Part shown: in pieces, positions 31,778 to 42,439 of the stretch | How positions within the stretch are numbered: the first letter of the stretch is position 1 | Layout: the number at the start of each line of letters is the position of its first letter | Source: Archegozetes longisetosus | Lineage: Eukaryota > Arthropoda > Arachnida > Sarcoptiformes > Trhypochthoniidae | DNA: 64,000 bases | Assembly (NCBI GenBank): GCA_018873245.2 | Contig: JAEMBT020000009.1 | Location: forward strand, 9,403,288 to 9,467,287 | Direction: 5' to 3' | Made by a program: the position numbers and the translations under genes | The notes under the pieces: model-generated | What the model was told of the DNA's origin: nothing | Database searches by the model: none | The model's input: the letters and a program-made list of their open reading frames with translations, nothing else

Positions 31778-32546
31778 ATGTCGTTAATGCAAACCAGTAA
31801 CAAACCCGTAAACCAGCTCGATACTAATGTAAATGTCAGCAATGCCAACCTAACATCTAATAAAATACTGATAACTTGTGATAAATGTAAAAATAGACGT
31901 AAGTATGACAAATCAATACTTAGTTTTAAGTTTACTTTTATTGTTTAACTAAACCTGATTAGGAAATTTACTTAAAAATCGTACAGATCATCAGCGTATG
32001 AATTGCAGACTCTCCAGACTAGGTAATTATATTAATTATTTGCCACTCATTGGAGCACCAAAGAGTGCAGTTGAGTTGATAATGGCAATCGCTGATGGTG
32101 AAAGCGATGAAATGGTTGATATGCTAATTACTTTGATTATTGGTTTGGTTATCGACGCACTTACATTTTCTACGCTGTCAGCAGCCTTACAAGGCTCGTT
32201 CAAGTGTGGCGAGGCGTTTAATGTCAGTTCAAAAGAAGTTACAAAATTAATTGTCGAAGGCATGAGTGCGGATAAAATCAAAGAATTAGCGACAGTTAAG
32301 TTCAAAGACACTGTCGATGGATTGATTCTTATTAGCAAAGAAAAAGAGGTTGAACTTGGGGCTGAAATCGCAGCGGGTAATGCTATTCGGTTTGCCGCTA
32401 AAATTATGTTCTTTAAACAGATCGCAAAGTCACTGTCCACAAAATATATTTTGACCTCTTCGACTAAATTATTATCTAAAGAAGAGAATCAGGTGGAAAC
32501 TTATTTCACAAAAATTTGGCAACATATCATGAGTTACCTTCAATGA
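31778..32546 (+). CDS. Unrecognised two-exon protein with Cys-x2-Cys and glycine-rich hydrophobic region
   Basis: Exon 1 31778-31898 (ATG of MSLMQTSNKP), donor AGAC|GTAAGT; exon 2 31987-32546, acceptor GTACAG|AT, phase 1; 226 residues. Residues about 1-30 are Asn/Thr-rich. ITCDKCKNRRHHQRM, spanning the splice, is a C-x2-C plus basic/His cluster that could bind metal. Then comes a hydrophobic, small-residue-rich block (INYLPLIGAPKSAVELIMAI, and LITLIIGLVIDALTFST) and amphipathic helices (EVELGAEIAAGNAIRFAAKI). No signal peptide. It might be membrane-associated. Perfect splice sites and a clean frame amid pseudogenes argue that it is real and used. I do not recognise the family. Confidence 0.6.
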
Positions 32547-32655
32547 ACTTTATTTCTGTCGACCAATGATTTTAACTCCTGGAATCGGTCAACGGGTACA
32601 AGTAAACCTTATATATCTGATATCTTGTTACATAGGTTAATGTCAATAATATTGC

Positions 32656-32978
32656 TTATATAAAATTTTTGAAGGTTAATTCGTGAATTCTAAAAATATA
32701 ATTATGTTTTAACAGTTTGAAAATACCATTTATGGCCATTTTGCATAAGTTGATCGCTGATATCCTAATCCATGAACTCAATAATCCTCCGAAAGTGCAT
32801 AAATAGTCTATAGGTGTCATTTTTCGCAAATAATACGGCTTATTGTTCGATGCCCTTTCTATAGCAATCATTGCGAAACTTAATTGTGGTCATTTTGGAA
32901 TATCATCAATATCTTTTAAATTTAATTGATAATGAAATTTTACACAATCGAAAAGACAAAATTTCACAATAAACAAGG
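32656..32978 (-). pseudogene. DEG/ENaC-family channel, C-terminal fragment with nonsense codon
   Basis: Minus-strand frame from about 32978: KFCLFDCVKFHYQLN (the CP-x2-C site and following strand), one in-frame TGA at 32890-32892, then SFAMIAIERASNNKPYYLRK and the second membrane segment MTPIDYLCTFGGLLSSWIRI with the family's DYLxxxGGLxSxWxxIS pattern. The end is a short basic tail to TAA at 32656. Same architecture as the fragment at 5401-5788, on the opposite strand. No upstream exon found nearby. Confidence 0.65.
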
Positions 32979-33119
32979 AGAAAATAGAATTGTGTAAAGT
33001 AGTACATAATCATGATAAATCGTACATCGTATGTAAAAATCTTAGATCCCCATTATATAGAAAAGATGTGTGAAAAACGATGAGAAAAAGTATCGAAATC
33101 GAGTGTTAGAGAGATTCAT

Positions 33120-33870
33120 ACTCTTCTCGTAGTATTAGAGATATTAAATTAAAAATAGCTGAGCAAGGAATTTAGCCAAGACAACCCGATGTCCACCCCT
33201 TGCCTGCATGCCTTTTAGTAGTTACTGAGTGTTGCGGACTAGACCCTGAAGTCGTTCCAGCGCCCACTAGCCAGGAAATAACTTAATTTAAAAACAAAAT
33301 TAGAATTAAAATCAATTGCTGTCAGTGTCTGAAAAGAACACATCCAGCGATCCCGGCGCTGGTACTCCATACCAGCTCCATACCTGCTGGGTTGTCACCG
33401 CTTGTACCCAACACGTATCACCTGAGGTCTTAGCTAGTCTCAGAAAACTGCTATCCACCGCCACCGCGAAGAGGTAACCTCCGCTTCGAGTACATGCTCC
33501 TTGGGTCACCTTTAGGCCAGGGCACCCTATATAACCAGGTAGACATCCCTTATGGTATTCCGGTCGGAGTGCGGACATACATGCGTCTCACTCAGAGCTA
33601 TCACCCTTTAATTAGAATATCTCGCAATCTGTTAATTCAATCGTCCTGAAAATGGCATAATCAGATTCCTCGAGCTAGAATACATGTGTTTCAACACCTT
33701 ATTTGTAGAATTCTGACAATTCTTTCGCCACATTTGACGCCCTCTATCGCCTCTCAGCCATGGATTCAGGAAAGTGCTCATAGAAGAAGTTGCTCTACTC
33801 GATAAGTCCTATCAAATGGCATAGGTTTCATCAGAACCTCAAATGGCCCACTAAGTCATGGACGGTGAGC
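33120..33870. repeat. GC-richer dispersed element, copy 1
   Basis: Distinctly more G+C than its surroundings. Its end contains GTTGCTCTACTCGATAAGTC and CTATCAAATGGCATAGGT (33790-33830), closely matched at 43128-43168 (GTTACTCTACTCGGAAGGCC, CTATCGAATGATATAGGT). A minus-strand ORF (33312-33578) of 88 codons has no recognisable domain. Likely a non-autonomous retroelement or decayed gag-like region. Confidence 0.4.
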
Positions 33871-34737
33871 ATTCTCCTTTATTCAACAAATTAATATATC
33901 AAATTATTGTTGAACTGATCATCTAGAGTCGGAAAAAATTATTTTCCCGCAGTCTGGAGTAAAAATTATAATAGTTAGAGCAAAACCAATTACATATTCG
34001 GATCCTAAGTTAAAAGGTACATTTTAAAAATTGTTTATTAGTGTTTATTATCAAATTTGTTCTCGATGTTTAAATCCAACAGACCAAAAACCAATTTGAA
34101 AATCAATCTCTTTTTTAGACATGGTTAATGAAAAGAGAAGTTTATTGGACTACAAAAGGCATTTTATTATAAAATTATTTTGTTAAAATATAGAATTTTT
34201 GAGATTCAAGGTAGAATTAAGTATCCGTCATATATGAGGCTTACTTAATAACAAGTGTTTATAAGCGATTCTCTGGTAAAAGACTAAAATTAAAGTATTA
34301 TTGAAAAATGAACTAACAAGGTTCTGCCATATATTAAAATACGTTATCTTGGAACCAATATACACTGAATTTCTAATAAGAGAGCATTTGTTATTTCAGC
34401 TCAAATCTAGACAAAATGCTTCCAGATATCTACAGCTCAAATTAGGACGCTTGGTCAACCTGCATTATTCATATTTAACATAAATAATTTTACAAACTCT
34501 AGTGATAGTTTCACAAAACCACTTTTTAAAAAAATTGAAATTTTTTGTCTGAATGTCAAGCAATTTCTTTTCATCTAATCAACGTTTAATCGAAATTTTT
34601 TACTTTAATCTAAGTGGAATTAGAGTTAAAGCTTTCATTTGAGTGCTTCAGATCATGTTTGTAGAGTTTCACAGAAACCAAATGGAATTACAAACGCAAA
34701 ATTAGAAAATACTCTCCTATTGGAATAATAAGTCATT
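33871..34737. other. Intergenic, no gene seen
   Basis: AT-rich spacer downstream (in the minus-strand sense) of the kinase pseudogene. Confidence 0.35.
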
Positions 34738-36281
34738 TTAAATATTTAAAAATTTCTGTAAATTATTTTCACTTCTTGAAATTATTGGTTCATTTTTTAG
34801 TTTAGTTTGAATGAATATGGAGTGGAATTTTTTATCTGTTGGCTTGAGTTCACTCAATTGGATTTGTGCTAATTTTTTCAATTGCTGTAAATCTAATGCC
34901 CATGAATTCCTAGTTTTTAATATGTCATTGCAGTCTGGTCTCAAATGTACTTTATTTAACATCATTTTATCGATTAATTCAGATATATTTGTGTATTGTT
35001 TCCTTAGAGTATGATTTATGCCAGAAAAAGAAGGCCTTTGAATGAAGGAAAAGATTTTGATATTTTAAAACTAAAAATATTTTTATCATTTCCTAAAAAT
35101 ATTATTTTGGGATACCTGTTGATATTAATATTAAATAATTCCTGAGCAATAACTCCTAAACTGAAAATATACGCTCTCGAGTCATAATATTTCGAATGCA
35201 TAACCTCTGGTGCGGTAAATAGTCGCGTTCCCGCATATTTCGAATGTGGCTGTCCTTTAAACTCATGAAATGTTGCTAAACCAAAGTCAGCCAATTTTAT
35301 GAATCTTCCATTTGTTCCATGTGTGACCAAAATGTTTGTGGGCTTTAGGTCTCTGTGAATTATGGGAGGTTTTTGTGAAGGAAATTAACGGCTTCTGAAA
35401 TCTCGATAAACAGTTCACTTGCAATAAAATAACCAAATGGGGTCACTGTTTCTGTTCGACTTTGAATGAGCTCTTCGTTAATTATCCGAATGACTTGTTT
35501 TAATGATTTCAAACATAAATCCATTTGAATATACAATGAAAGAAACTTCTGTGAACCACTTGAGTCATTTACATTCTCGTGATTTTCTTCAATCCAAAAA
35601 TCATAACATTCTACAATATATTTACTGTCAATCTTTACGATGAATTTTGTTTCTTTACAAACTTTTTCTCTTTGATCCTCTATGAATTTTATTTTCTTCA
35701 CAGCAAAAGTCTGATTTGAATCTTTATCGAAAGCTTCACAAACAGAGGCAAAATTACCTACAAACTTTTTTCTTCTCTACAAACTTCTGTTCGTATTTCT
35801 TGTTTTTCAGTAAAAATAAGCTTTCGAGACATTCATCTAATCTATGAACAGTTTTATAGGTTATTTGAAAATAATTTCCAAAAGCATCATTAAATGACTT
35901 AAAATCAAGTTTTTTCGGATTTTTAACCACTTCATCTCCACAATGACCTCAAGTGAAAATAATTCCTTCTTTTGACAAATCCATTGAAATGCTAAAGTGA
36001 GAGTGTGATGCGATATCAATGAATTTGTTTTCATTCTTCAATTTTAGAGGAGTTTCACTTTGCTCTTTGATTGTTTCATCTCCGAGTTGTCCATATTTAT
36101 TCCAACCGAAAGCATAAATATCTCCATCACGTGATAACAATAAGCTGTGTACTCGACCACAACTTATTTTCCCAAAAATCTCATTAATTCCAATCAGTTT
36201 TGGTACATTTATTAAATCAATTTCTTTCAACTTTTTTGAAACCCAGTTGTCCGCTATCATTATTACCCCAATTGAAAACAC
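34738..36281 (-). pseudogene. RCC1-kinase gene, second half: RCC1 end plus eIF2-alpha-kinase-like domain, broken
   Basis: Continues the second RCC1 propeller of the upstream ORF (36217-38349) in another frame: NEIFGKISCGRVHSLLLSRD, GDIYAFGWNKYGQLGDE. A TGA (35949-35951) sits where the sister copy has Trp (IIFT-stop-GHCG against ISIWGKCG). Then comes the linker FKSFNDAFGNYFQITYKT and a kinase: Gly-loop FVGNFASV, catalytic Lys in FAVKKIKF, IVECYDFWIEENHE, and LYIQMDLCLKSLKQVI, whose IQM-x-LC is a hallmark of the PEK/GCN2 (eIF2-alpha) kinases. It keeps IIHRDLKPTNILV, KLADFGLAT and TAPEVMHSKYYDSRAYIFSL (the usual Asp of RADIFSL is Tyr), ending RPDCNDIL. Frameshifts lie near 36232, 35770, 35358 and 35014. 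The kinase-after-RCC1 order is the reverse of NEK8/9. Confidence 0.75.
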
Positions 36282-38349
36282 TTCCCTTCTCTGTTAAAGC
36301 CATCGAATACGAAAAACCACACGCAATCGCTTTGACATTCTCTCGATTAAATCCATTTACATGACATGGAATTAACACGTCAAAATTATTCCCTTTTCCA
36401 ATCTGTCCATAATAATTAGAACCCCACGCATAAACACGGCCATCAACTGTCAAAACAAGCAAATGTTGAGCACCACAACAAATATCGATAATATTTTTAT
36501 CACTCAAATATTGATTCAATTCTGGTTTATATATCTCAGGATCATTTCTTCCATCCCCTAATCCACAATTATCCGAACCCCAACAATATACTTTCCCACC
36601 ATTAGTGCGCGCAATAGTATGATAGCGACCATTCTTGAAATCAATAATATGTTTATTACTCAAGTCCTCATTCAAAGTAAACTCTTTTAGTTCATTCGAA
36701 TGACCAAAACCTAAAGTTCCATAATAATTTTGACCCAAAGCATAAATTTTATCATCATTCGTGACAGCGTAAACGTTGTTATTTTCTATAAATGCTATTC
36801 CATGAGGATAATCACATTTGAAAACATAATAAAGTTTAAGATTTTTAGTGAAATCGTTATTTAATTTAAATTGTTTGAAGATTTCGTATTTGTTGATATC
36901 TTCCATTTTCATTTGACAAGAACTTTGCAAGGTTTCTTTTTCATGTCGATTATGAGATTTCGAATTCAAATGATTAGGATTCAAACATCCGGTGTTTAAA
37001 AGCGTTTTTTTTTTAAAGTAAGCGCATAATACTAAGGTTAAAATAAAAGTAACTAAAACTAAAAACCCATAAGCATATTTTTTGAGGTTTGTCTCAGTAT
37101 TTGTTTTATTGTCGATATCATAATTATATGTCAAACCTTCATCAACTTTACTTTCATTCCAATTACTAGTATTAAAATCTGTCTGATTCGGTTTGGGTAG
37201 AACAAATTTTCCTGCATTTTTTCCAAGTCCTCTCTTGACACCAATTAATTTGTACGTGATTTGGAAATAATAAGCGAAAACCTCATCGAAACTCTTGAAT
37301 TGTGTCTCAAACGGAGATTTTATCACTTTTGGTCCACATTTACCCCAAATTGAAATAACTTCTTTTTTGGATAAAGCCATTGAAACTCTGTAATGTGAAT
37401 GTGATGCAATATCAATGAATTTGTTTTCACTCTTCAACTTCAAAGCAGTTTCACTTCGATCTTTGATTCCTTCATTTCCAAGTTCTCCGTATTCATTCCA
37501 ACCGAACGCATAAATATCGCCACCACGTGATAACAATAAACTGTGTACTCGACTGCAACTTATTTTACCAAAAACTTCATCAATCTCGAAAAGTTTCGGT
37601 TCATTTATTGAATCATCATAATTCAACCTATCGAAACCCAATTGTCCCCAATCATTTCTACCCCAACTGAAAGCATTTCCCTTCTCTGTTAAAACCATTG
37701 AATGCTCAGAACCACATGTAATCGCTTTAACTCTCTCTCCATTGAACCCATTCACATAATATGGAATTGACACAACATAATTATTATTCCTATTCCCGAT
37801 TTGTCCATAAACATTCAAACCCCATGCATAAACTTGACCATCATTTGTCAAGACAAGTGAATGTTTAGTAACACAACACATATCGATAATATTTTTATCA
37901 CTCAAATATTTATTCAATTCTGGTTTATATATCTCAGAATCATTTTTTCCATCTCCTAATAATCCATTAAAATTCGAACCCCAACAATAAACTTTTCCTT
38001 CAATCGTGCGCGCAATTGCATGATAATTACTATTCTTGAAATCAATGATTTGTTCATTACTCAAGTCTTCATTTAGGTTAAACTCTTTTACTTCATTCTG
38101 ATGACCAAAATCTAAAACTCCCAAACTATTATAACCAAAAACATAAGTTTTGTCGTCATTTGTGACAATGATTACATTAATTTTACTTCTGGGAAAATCT
38201 TTAAAAGCATAAAAATATTTTATACTTTTGACAAAATCTTGAATCAATTTCAATTCTTTGAAAATTTCGTATTTGTTGATTTCTTCGACTTTTACACCAA
38301 AAAATTGATGTAAAATTAATGTAATCTTCAAAACACAAAATACCTTCAT
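36217..38349 (-). CDS. Transmembrane RCC1-propeller protein running into a second RCC1 domain
   Basis: The frame opens at 38364, but the second Met (38349) starts the signal peptide (MKVFCVLKITLILHQFFGVK). Counting from the upstream Met: RCC1 repeats at about residues 60-345 (VYCWGSNFNGLLGDG, VYAWGLNVYGQIGN, AFSWGRNDWGQLGF, IYAFGWNEYGELGN), each with the W/F-G...G-x-LG signature. The linker FKSFDEVFAYYFQITYKLIG is like that of RCC1-BTB proteins. There are N-glycosylation sequons (NQTD, NTSN, NWNES), a TM helix at about 429-450 (YGFLVLVTFILTLVLCAY) and a basic stop-transfer. From about residue 484 (MKMEDINKYEIFK) a second copy begins, including its own RCC1 repeats, ending at a stop after GQLGFKKVERN. 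That stop results from a frameshift at a run of six T (36232-36237). So a secreted/type-I membrane RCC1 receptor is joined tail-to-head to an RCC1-kinase paralogue. Whether both are one transcript is unknown. Confidence 0.78.
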   Translation of the reverse strand: MKVFCVLKITLILHQFFGVKVEEINKYEIFKELKLIQDFVKSIKYFYAFKDFPRSKINVIIVTNDDKTYVFGYNSLGVLDFGHQNEVKEFNLNEDLSNEQIIDFKNSNYHAIARTIEGKVYCWGSNFNGLLGDGKNDSEIYKPELNKYLSDKNIIDMCCVTKHSLVLTNDGQVYAWGLNVYGQIGNRNNNYVVSIPYYVNGFNGERVKAITCGSEHSMVLTEKGNAFSWGRNDWGQLGFDRLNYDDSINEPKLFEIDEVFGKISCSRVHSLLLSRGGDIYAFGWNEYGELGNEGIKDRSETALKLKSENKFIDIASHSHYRVSMALSKKEVISIWGKCGPKVIKSPFETQFKSFDEVFAYYFQITYKLIGVKRGLGKNAGKFVLPKPNQTDFNTSNWNESKVDEGLTYNYDIDNKTNTETNLKKYAYGFLVLVTFILTLVLCAYFKKKTLLNTGCLNPNHLNSKSHNRHEKETLQSSCQMKMEDINKYEIFKQFKLNNDFTKNLKLYYVFKCDYPHGIAFIENNNVYAVTNDDKIYALGQNYYGTLGFGHSNELKEFTLNEDLSNKHIIDFKNGRYHTIARTNGGKVYCWGSDNCGLGDGRNDPEIYKPELNQYLSDKNIIDICCGAQHLLVLTVDGRVYAWGSNYYGQIGKGNNFDVLIPCHVNGFNRENVKAIACGFSYSMALTEKGSVFNWGNNDSGQLGFKKVERN

Positions 38350-38364
38350 TTTCTCACGTCTCAT

Positions 38365-39429
38365 GGATACAATGACAAAATTTTTTATAATGCAGTCAAA
38401 AATAGATAAAATTATCTTATCTCCGTGTGTCTAATTCCAGAGCTGTGGTATATGTTCCTAATGATAGATCGCTATTGGACAAACGTTTCATTCGACTTTT
38501 TACACTGACCTTTTCGACTCTTGCATTTGTCCTTTAATTTTAAAGTTAAACCTTCAGAAATTTTGTGAATTACCTGCCAGTCCTCAATTTACACACAGCT
38601 AACATTCTCTTTCTCTCTAAATTTTTCATGTTTAGGTTACATAATTTTTAGAAAGTCAGCCTCGCTCACATGATTGATACCGATCCTGATCACTAGTTCA
38701 AAAGACCACCTCAATCTATTGACTTCACCAAGGTGACTAGGCGTCCAGGAATAGAGACCTCTATCCTGTGTCCAGGGCGATATCGTTTCTTTACATTGAG
38801 ACGTCCAGCAATGGGAAATTATTTTCAATATATGAGAATGAAACTCTTTTGTGTTATTATGGACTTTACTTTATTCAATCACTAATTAGGTAAATACTGT
38901 AAATAGCAATAAATCAGTTCAATAGTGCTCCCGTAGTGAGCCAATTCTTTTTTGAATAATAATTAAAAAAACTATAATAAACCAGATCTGCTGAAAATTA
39001 TCTAAACTATAATGACGATCCCTATTGAGAATGATTTCATAGAACAAGTTTTCAGGGTAAAGAAGAATATCTGGACTGATGAAAGAAATCGTTACATTGT
39101 TTGAATGGTTAAGGCTGAAATTTGCTCTAAAGTCAATTTTTCAATGACATGCAATGAATTTAAAGTCCTCGCATCTCAAAACCCTAAACTACTTAAAGAT
39201 ACTAAATCTAACGATAGATATTCAAAAACTTGATTTAAATTTTTTCAATAACTTCATTTTTGTCATAATTTCTCATTCAAGAGCAATGATTGGAATTTTA
39301 ATTAAAGAAATTACTGCTATTCCCGAAATAACACTTTAATTTTTGAACTTTTCCTCTAATATATTTAACTTGGTACTCTCATACACTTTCAAAGTCCAAG
39401 AAACGGCTCAGTAAAACCCGTCACCCTAC
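38365..39429. other. Intergenic, includes a short GC-richer block
   Basis: Upstream of the RCC1 ORF. The block 38630-38830 is GC-richer and open on the minus strand for 63 codons without recognisable motif; likely a repeat fragment. No gene supported. Confidence 0.3.
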
Positions 39430-40345
39430 TCTGTATTTTTCTCCATATAGCTTATGAATAGTGATACAAACAGCCACGAATGTTTGCATTTGAGAATGTT
39501 GTTTTAATTGCTTTAATTAGCTCTACTTCAAAATCTATTTGAAAATTTTTTAGACTAAAATTCAAATATTCGTCAATTGCAGCTCTTCGTATCAATTGAA
39601 ACATTCGAATATAAATATCTTTTGACTTTGATAGCAAAAGTGGGTATATCAGCGGGATCATCGTTCTTTCTCATTAATTTTGTAAACACCATGAAGTGTG
39701 TAAACTTGCATAAATAGTTGAGGTGATGAGAAAAATGTGCCATCCATTAAAGCACAATTAATATTGCATAGTGTTATCAAAAATTTCTTGGTACAAAATC
39801 CTAAAATCTTGTTTTCATCTCCATCGTTAATTAATAAAGATTGTTCACCACTCTTTGTTTTACTCCATTCCAATCTAAAACGATTTCTGATCTAATTTTT
39901 GGAAATTTTGGTAAGTGGCCTCTCCTCTCTCTTATAAGTAAACGATCTTAAATTATCATAAGTCATCAATGATGATCCAATTTGTTCTTCAGTGTATTAT
40001 GGCTTTAATTCCTCCACTCTACCTCGTATTACTTCATTGTAAACACGCTTAACAGGCTATTGAGGGTCTTCAGATAATGCCCTTTTAAGTTGAGATTTAG
40101 TTTCTAATTTCAACAGTTCACTTTCAGGTGGTTCATGATTGTGTTAATTGTTTGCATTTGATAATACATCGAAGGTTAATTTAATTGTAGCAGTACAAAT
40201 AGAGTTTTTACGACGACAATAATCTGCATTCCCAACAATACTGTTGATTTTGAACAAATACCGATTGTTAACTTAAACTCGTTGCTTTTTAGTAATTTTT
40301 AAAATTTAATTCCACTCATTGTAAACAAAAACACGTCTTTTCATG
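39430..40345 (-). pseudogene. MULE transposase with FLYWCH zinc finger, decayed
   Basis: The minus-strand reading from about 40345 has a FLYWCH-like finger (YLFKINSIVGNADYCRRKNS, ICTATIKL ... HNHEPPESELL) with the Cys and His spacing of FLYWCH/WRKY-GCM1 fingers. Then RVYNEVIRGRVEELKP and the transposase core in two frames: NINCALMDGTFFSSPQLFMQ (first catalytic Asp; 39873-39661), IPLIYPLLLSKSKDIYIRMF, and DFEVELIKAIKTTFSNANIRG followed by CLYHYS (39661-39452), the MULE DFE-x2-A...F-P-x-A-x-x-GC-x-FH pattern. Several stops and frameshifts. The C-terminal part is missing. FLYWCH-plus-MULE fusions are known as Phantom/MuDR-type arthropod elements. Confidence 0.75.
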
Positions 40346-40955
40346 CTGCATGAAATTTAATAAAAAGAGGTCTAAACAGTAATGAGTGAAATTTTAATAC
40401 TAAAAGTTCAAACTTTCGTTTAGAAGTTTAGTTTAGTTTAGTTTCACTTAAATTTTTTAATGATCTCTATTTATCAGCTTTTTTGCTTTAGGTTTCTTAG
40501 AATTATATTTAAATGATTAAACAAACTTTTATATAGATTTCTTGTAAATTCTATTTTAGGCGCTAGACTTTTAGTATTAGACTTTTTGGGAATATACTTT
40601 TTGAATTAGACAAAATGAGGCATCACCGTCACGAATATAGAGTATTAATTTGAATTTGATTGTGGTACTCAACTGATTGAAAGTTAGATAAAATTGCTTC
40701 AATATAAATAATATCCTGTACATTGAAAAAAAACAATAATTTAAAATATAGTCTAATAGAACAAATCAGATCATGTATCACATGAATAAACTATAAATTA
40801 AGTTCTTATTCACATAACTTTTGATCTGAATGTATTATTGTCTTAATTTGTTGACGTTTGTTTTATTAATGAAATGAAATCGCCTAAAGTCTGATTAAAT
40901 GCTATAATAGTTATTCTCTTTAAAGGATATCGTAGTGGATTCAGATATATATAAC

Positions 40956-41451
40956 TAGGGTGACTACCTCTGGTTTGTCTCATGACGGAACAAAAATATC
41001 AAAGAGGGTACCCTTACATTTTTAAAAATTAAAATATCGCTCTTATTTGTCATTACAAATATTTAGGTGTCAAATAATGCATTTTAACATTAGAAAATTG
41101 AAAATTATTAGCCAAAGGTATATTTTTTCTTAAAAATGCATTTTTCAGAAGTTATTCGAAAGTAAGAAATACTAGTTTATATCAGATATAAGTCAATGCA
41201 ATAAAGATTAATTCTATAATTTTTGGTTTTAAACCACAAGTGTTCAAAGCATTAAAATGGGTTTCTTAATCCCTTATCATTTGTAAAATAAATTCAATAA
41301 TTGAATTTCTGTGAAATATTTTTCAAAATGATAGTTGAAAAACGGGACAACTAATTGTCCCATCCAGAATTTTTAGTCTGACGGGATTTCTGTCTTTTAT
41401 ATTTAAAAAGACGGGAATGTCCTGTCAAAAACGGGACGGATGGTCACTCTA
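40956..41451. mobile_element. hAT-like MITE
   Basis: Ends TAGGGTGACTACCTCTGGTT at 40956 and, complemented, TAGAGTGACCATCCGTCCCG at 41451; the GTGACCA-x4-GTCCCG type is characteristic of hAT-derived MITEs. A degenerate 8-base flank (TATATAAC / TATATATG) may be the target duplication. GGGACA/TGTCCC words recur inside the right end. No ORF. The same TAGAGTGACCA terminus is used by the MITE at 59504. Confidence 0.7.
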
Positions 41452-42439
41452 TATATATGACTTATCAATTTTTAAATACTAATACTGATCGTGTGTACCT
41501 CTAATTTGATTATAGGTAGAGATCCCAATTAACTGGTTAATCTCTTTTTAACTAATTAAACACACATTTCTTTAAATAAGAAATTGACTCTGTTGAAAGT
41601 GAAACTACCGGTCTTTCTTTGAACCTCGATTTATAGCCACTAATAGCAGATTTTAGGTTTTCAATAGAGAAAACCTAAACTTCATAACAATAGGCATCGG
41701 AAATTTTTTCAATTTGCATAACATTATTTTGAGGGACATTCAAATTACATCTGATGACTGATTCAAAATATGAAGGAAAGACTAAATAAAATCTTGTTTA
41801 TAATATAGTATCACGAGGTATAAGTACCTTGAATTTACAAAATCTTTCACTTGTTGATTTGAAATCTATAAAAATTTAGAATAAATAATGATTTTTTGAA
41901 GCGAAATAGATCTAAAGATATTTTGATAACTTCAGAACTTACGTCATTGAATGTGATAGCCGAAGAAAAAATATATTATTAAGAAGATATGAATTTACTC
42001 ATTTACTTGTGACATGAGACTTTAGCCTAGATTGATTTAGTTATTGGCAACTTTGTTCAAAATTTAAAAGTAATTTGATGCTCGTATTCGATTCTTTTAT
42101 TGATGTGAAACTTTAGCGAAGTTAATGTAACTAAGTCTAAAAACACTTTCTTTAGAAAAACTAATTAATCGGAATTGTTGTGTTTTTGTTTTAACTGATT
42201 AGAACTAATTTCTTTTGTTGTAGTCAAACATTCAAATAATAGAAATGTATTAAATATTCTTATAACTGATCAGAATAATAACTATCCATTCAAAGAAGGA
42301 GGTCAACTTTGGGTTCATATCGATTTCTACAACATTTACATCATTCGATGGGTCTTCCCGCGTAGATTAACTTTTGTTAGGTACTTTGTTGCAAACACAA
42401 CCGTTTACGAGATATTAGCCTCCAAATTTCTAATAGGCA
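41452..42439. other. Intergenic, no gene seen
   Basis: AT-rich spacer without supported features. Confidence 0.35.

Noticed and set aside
32036-32440. 134-codon minus-strand ORF opposite the 31.8-kb unknown gene.
   Set aside because: It is the complement of a spliced plus-strand gene with better structure.
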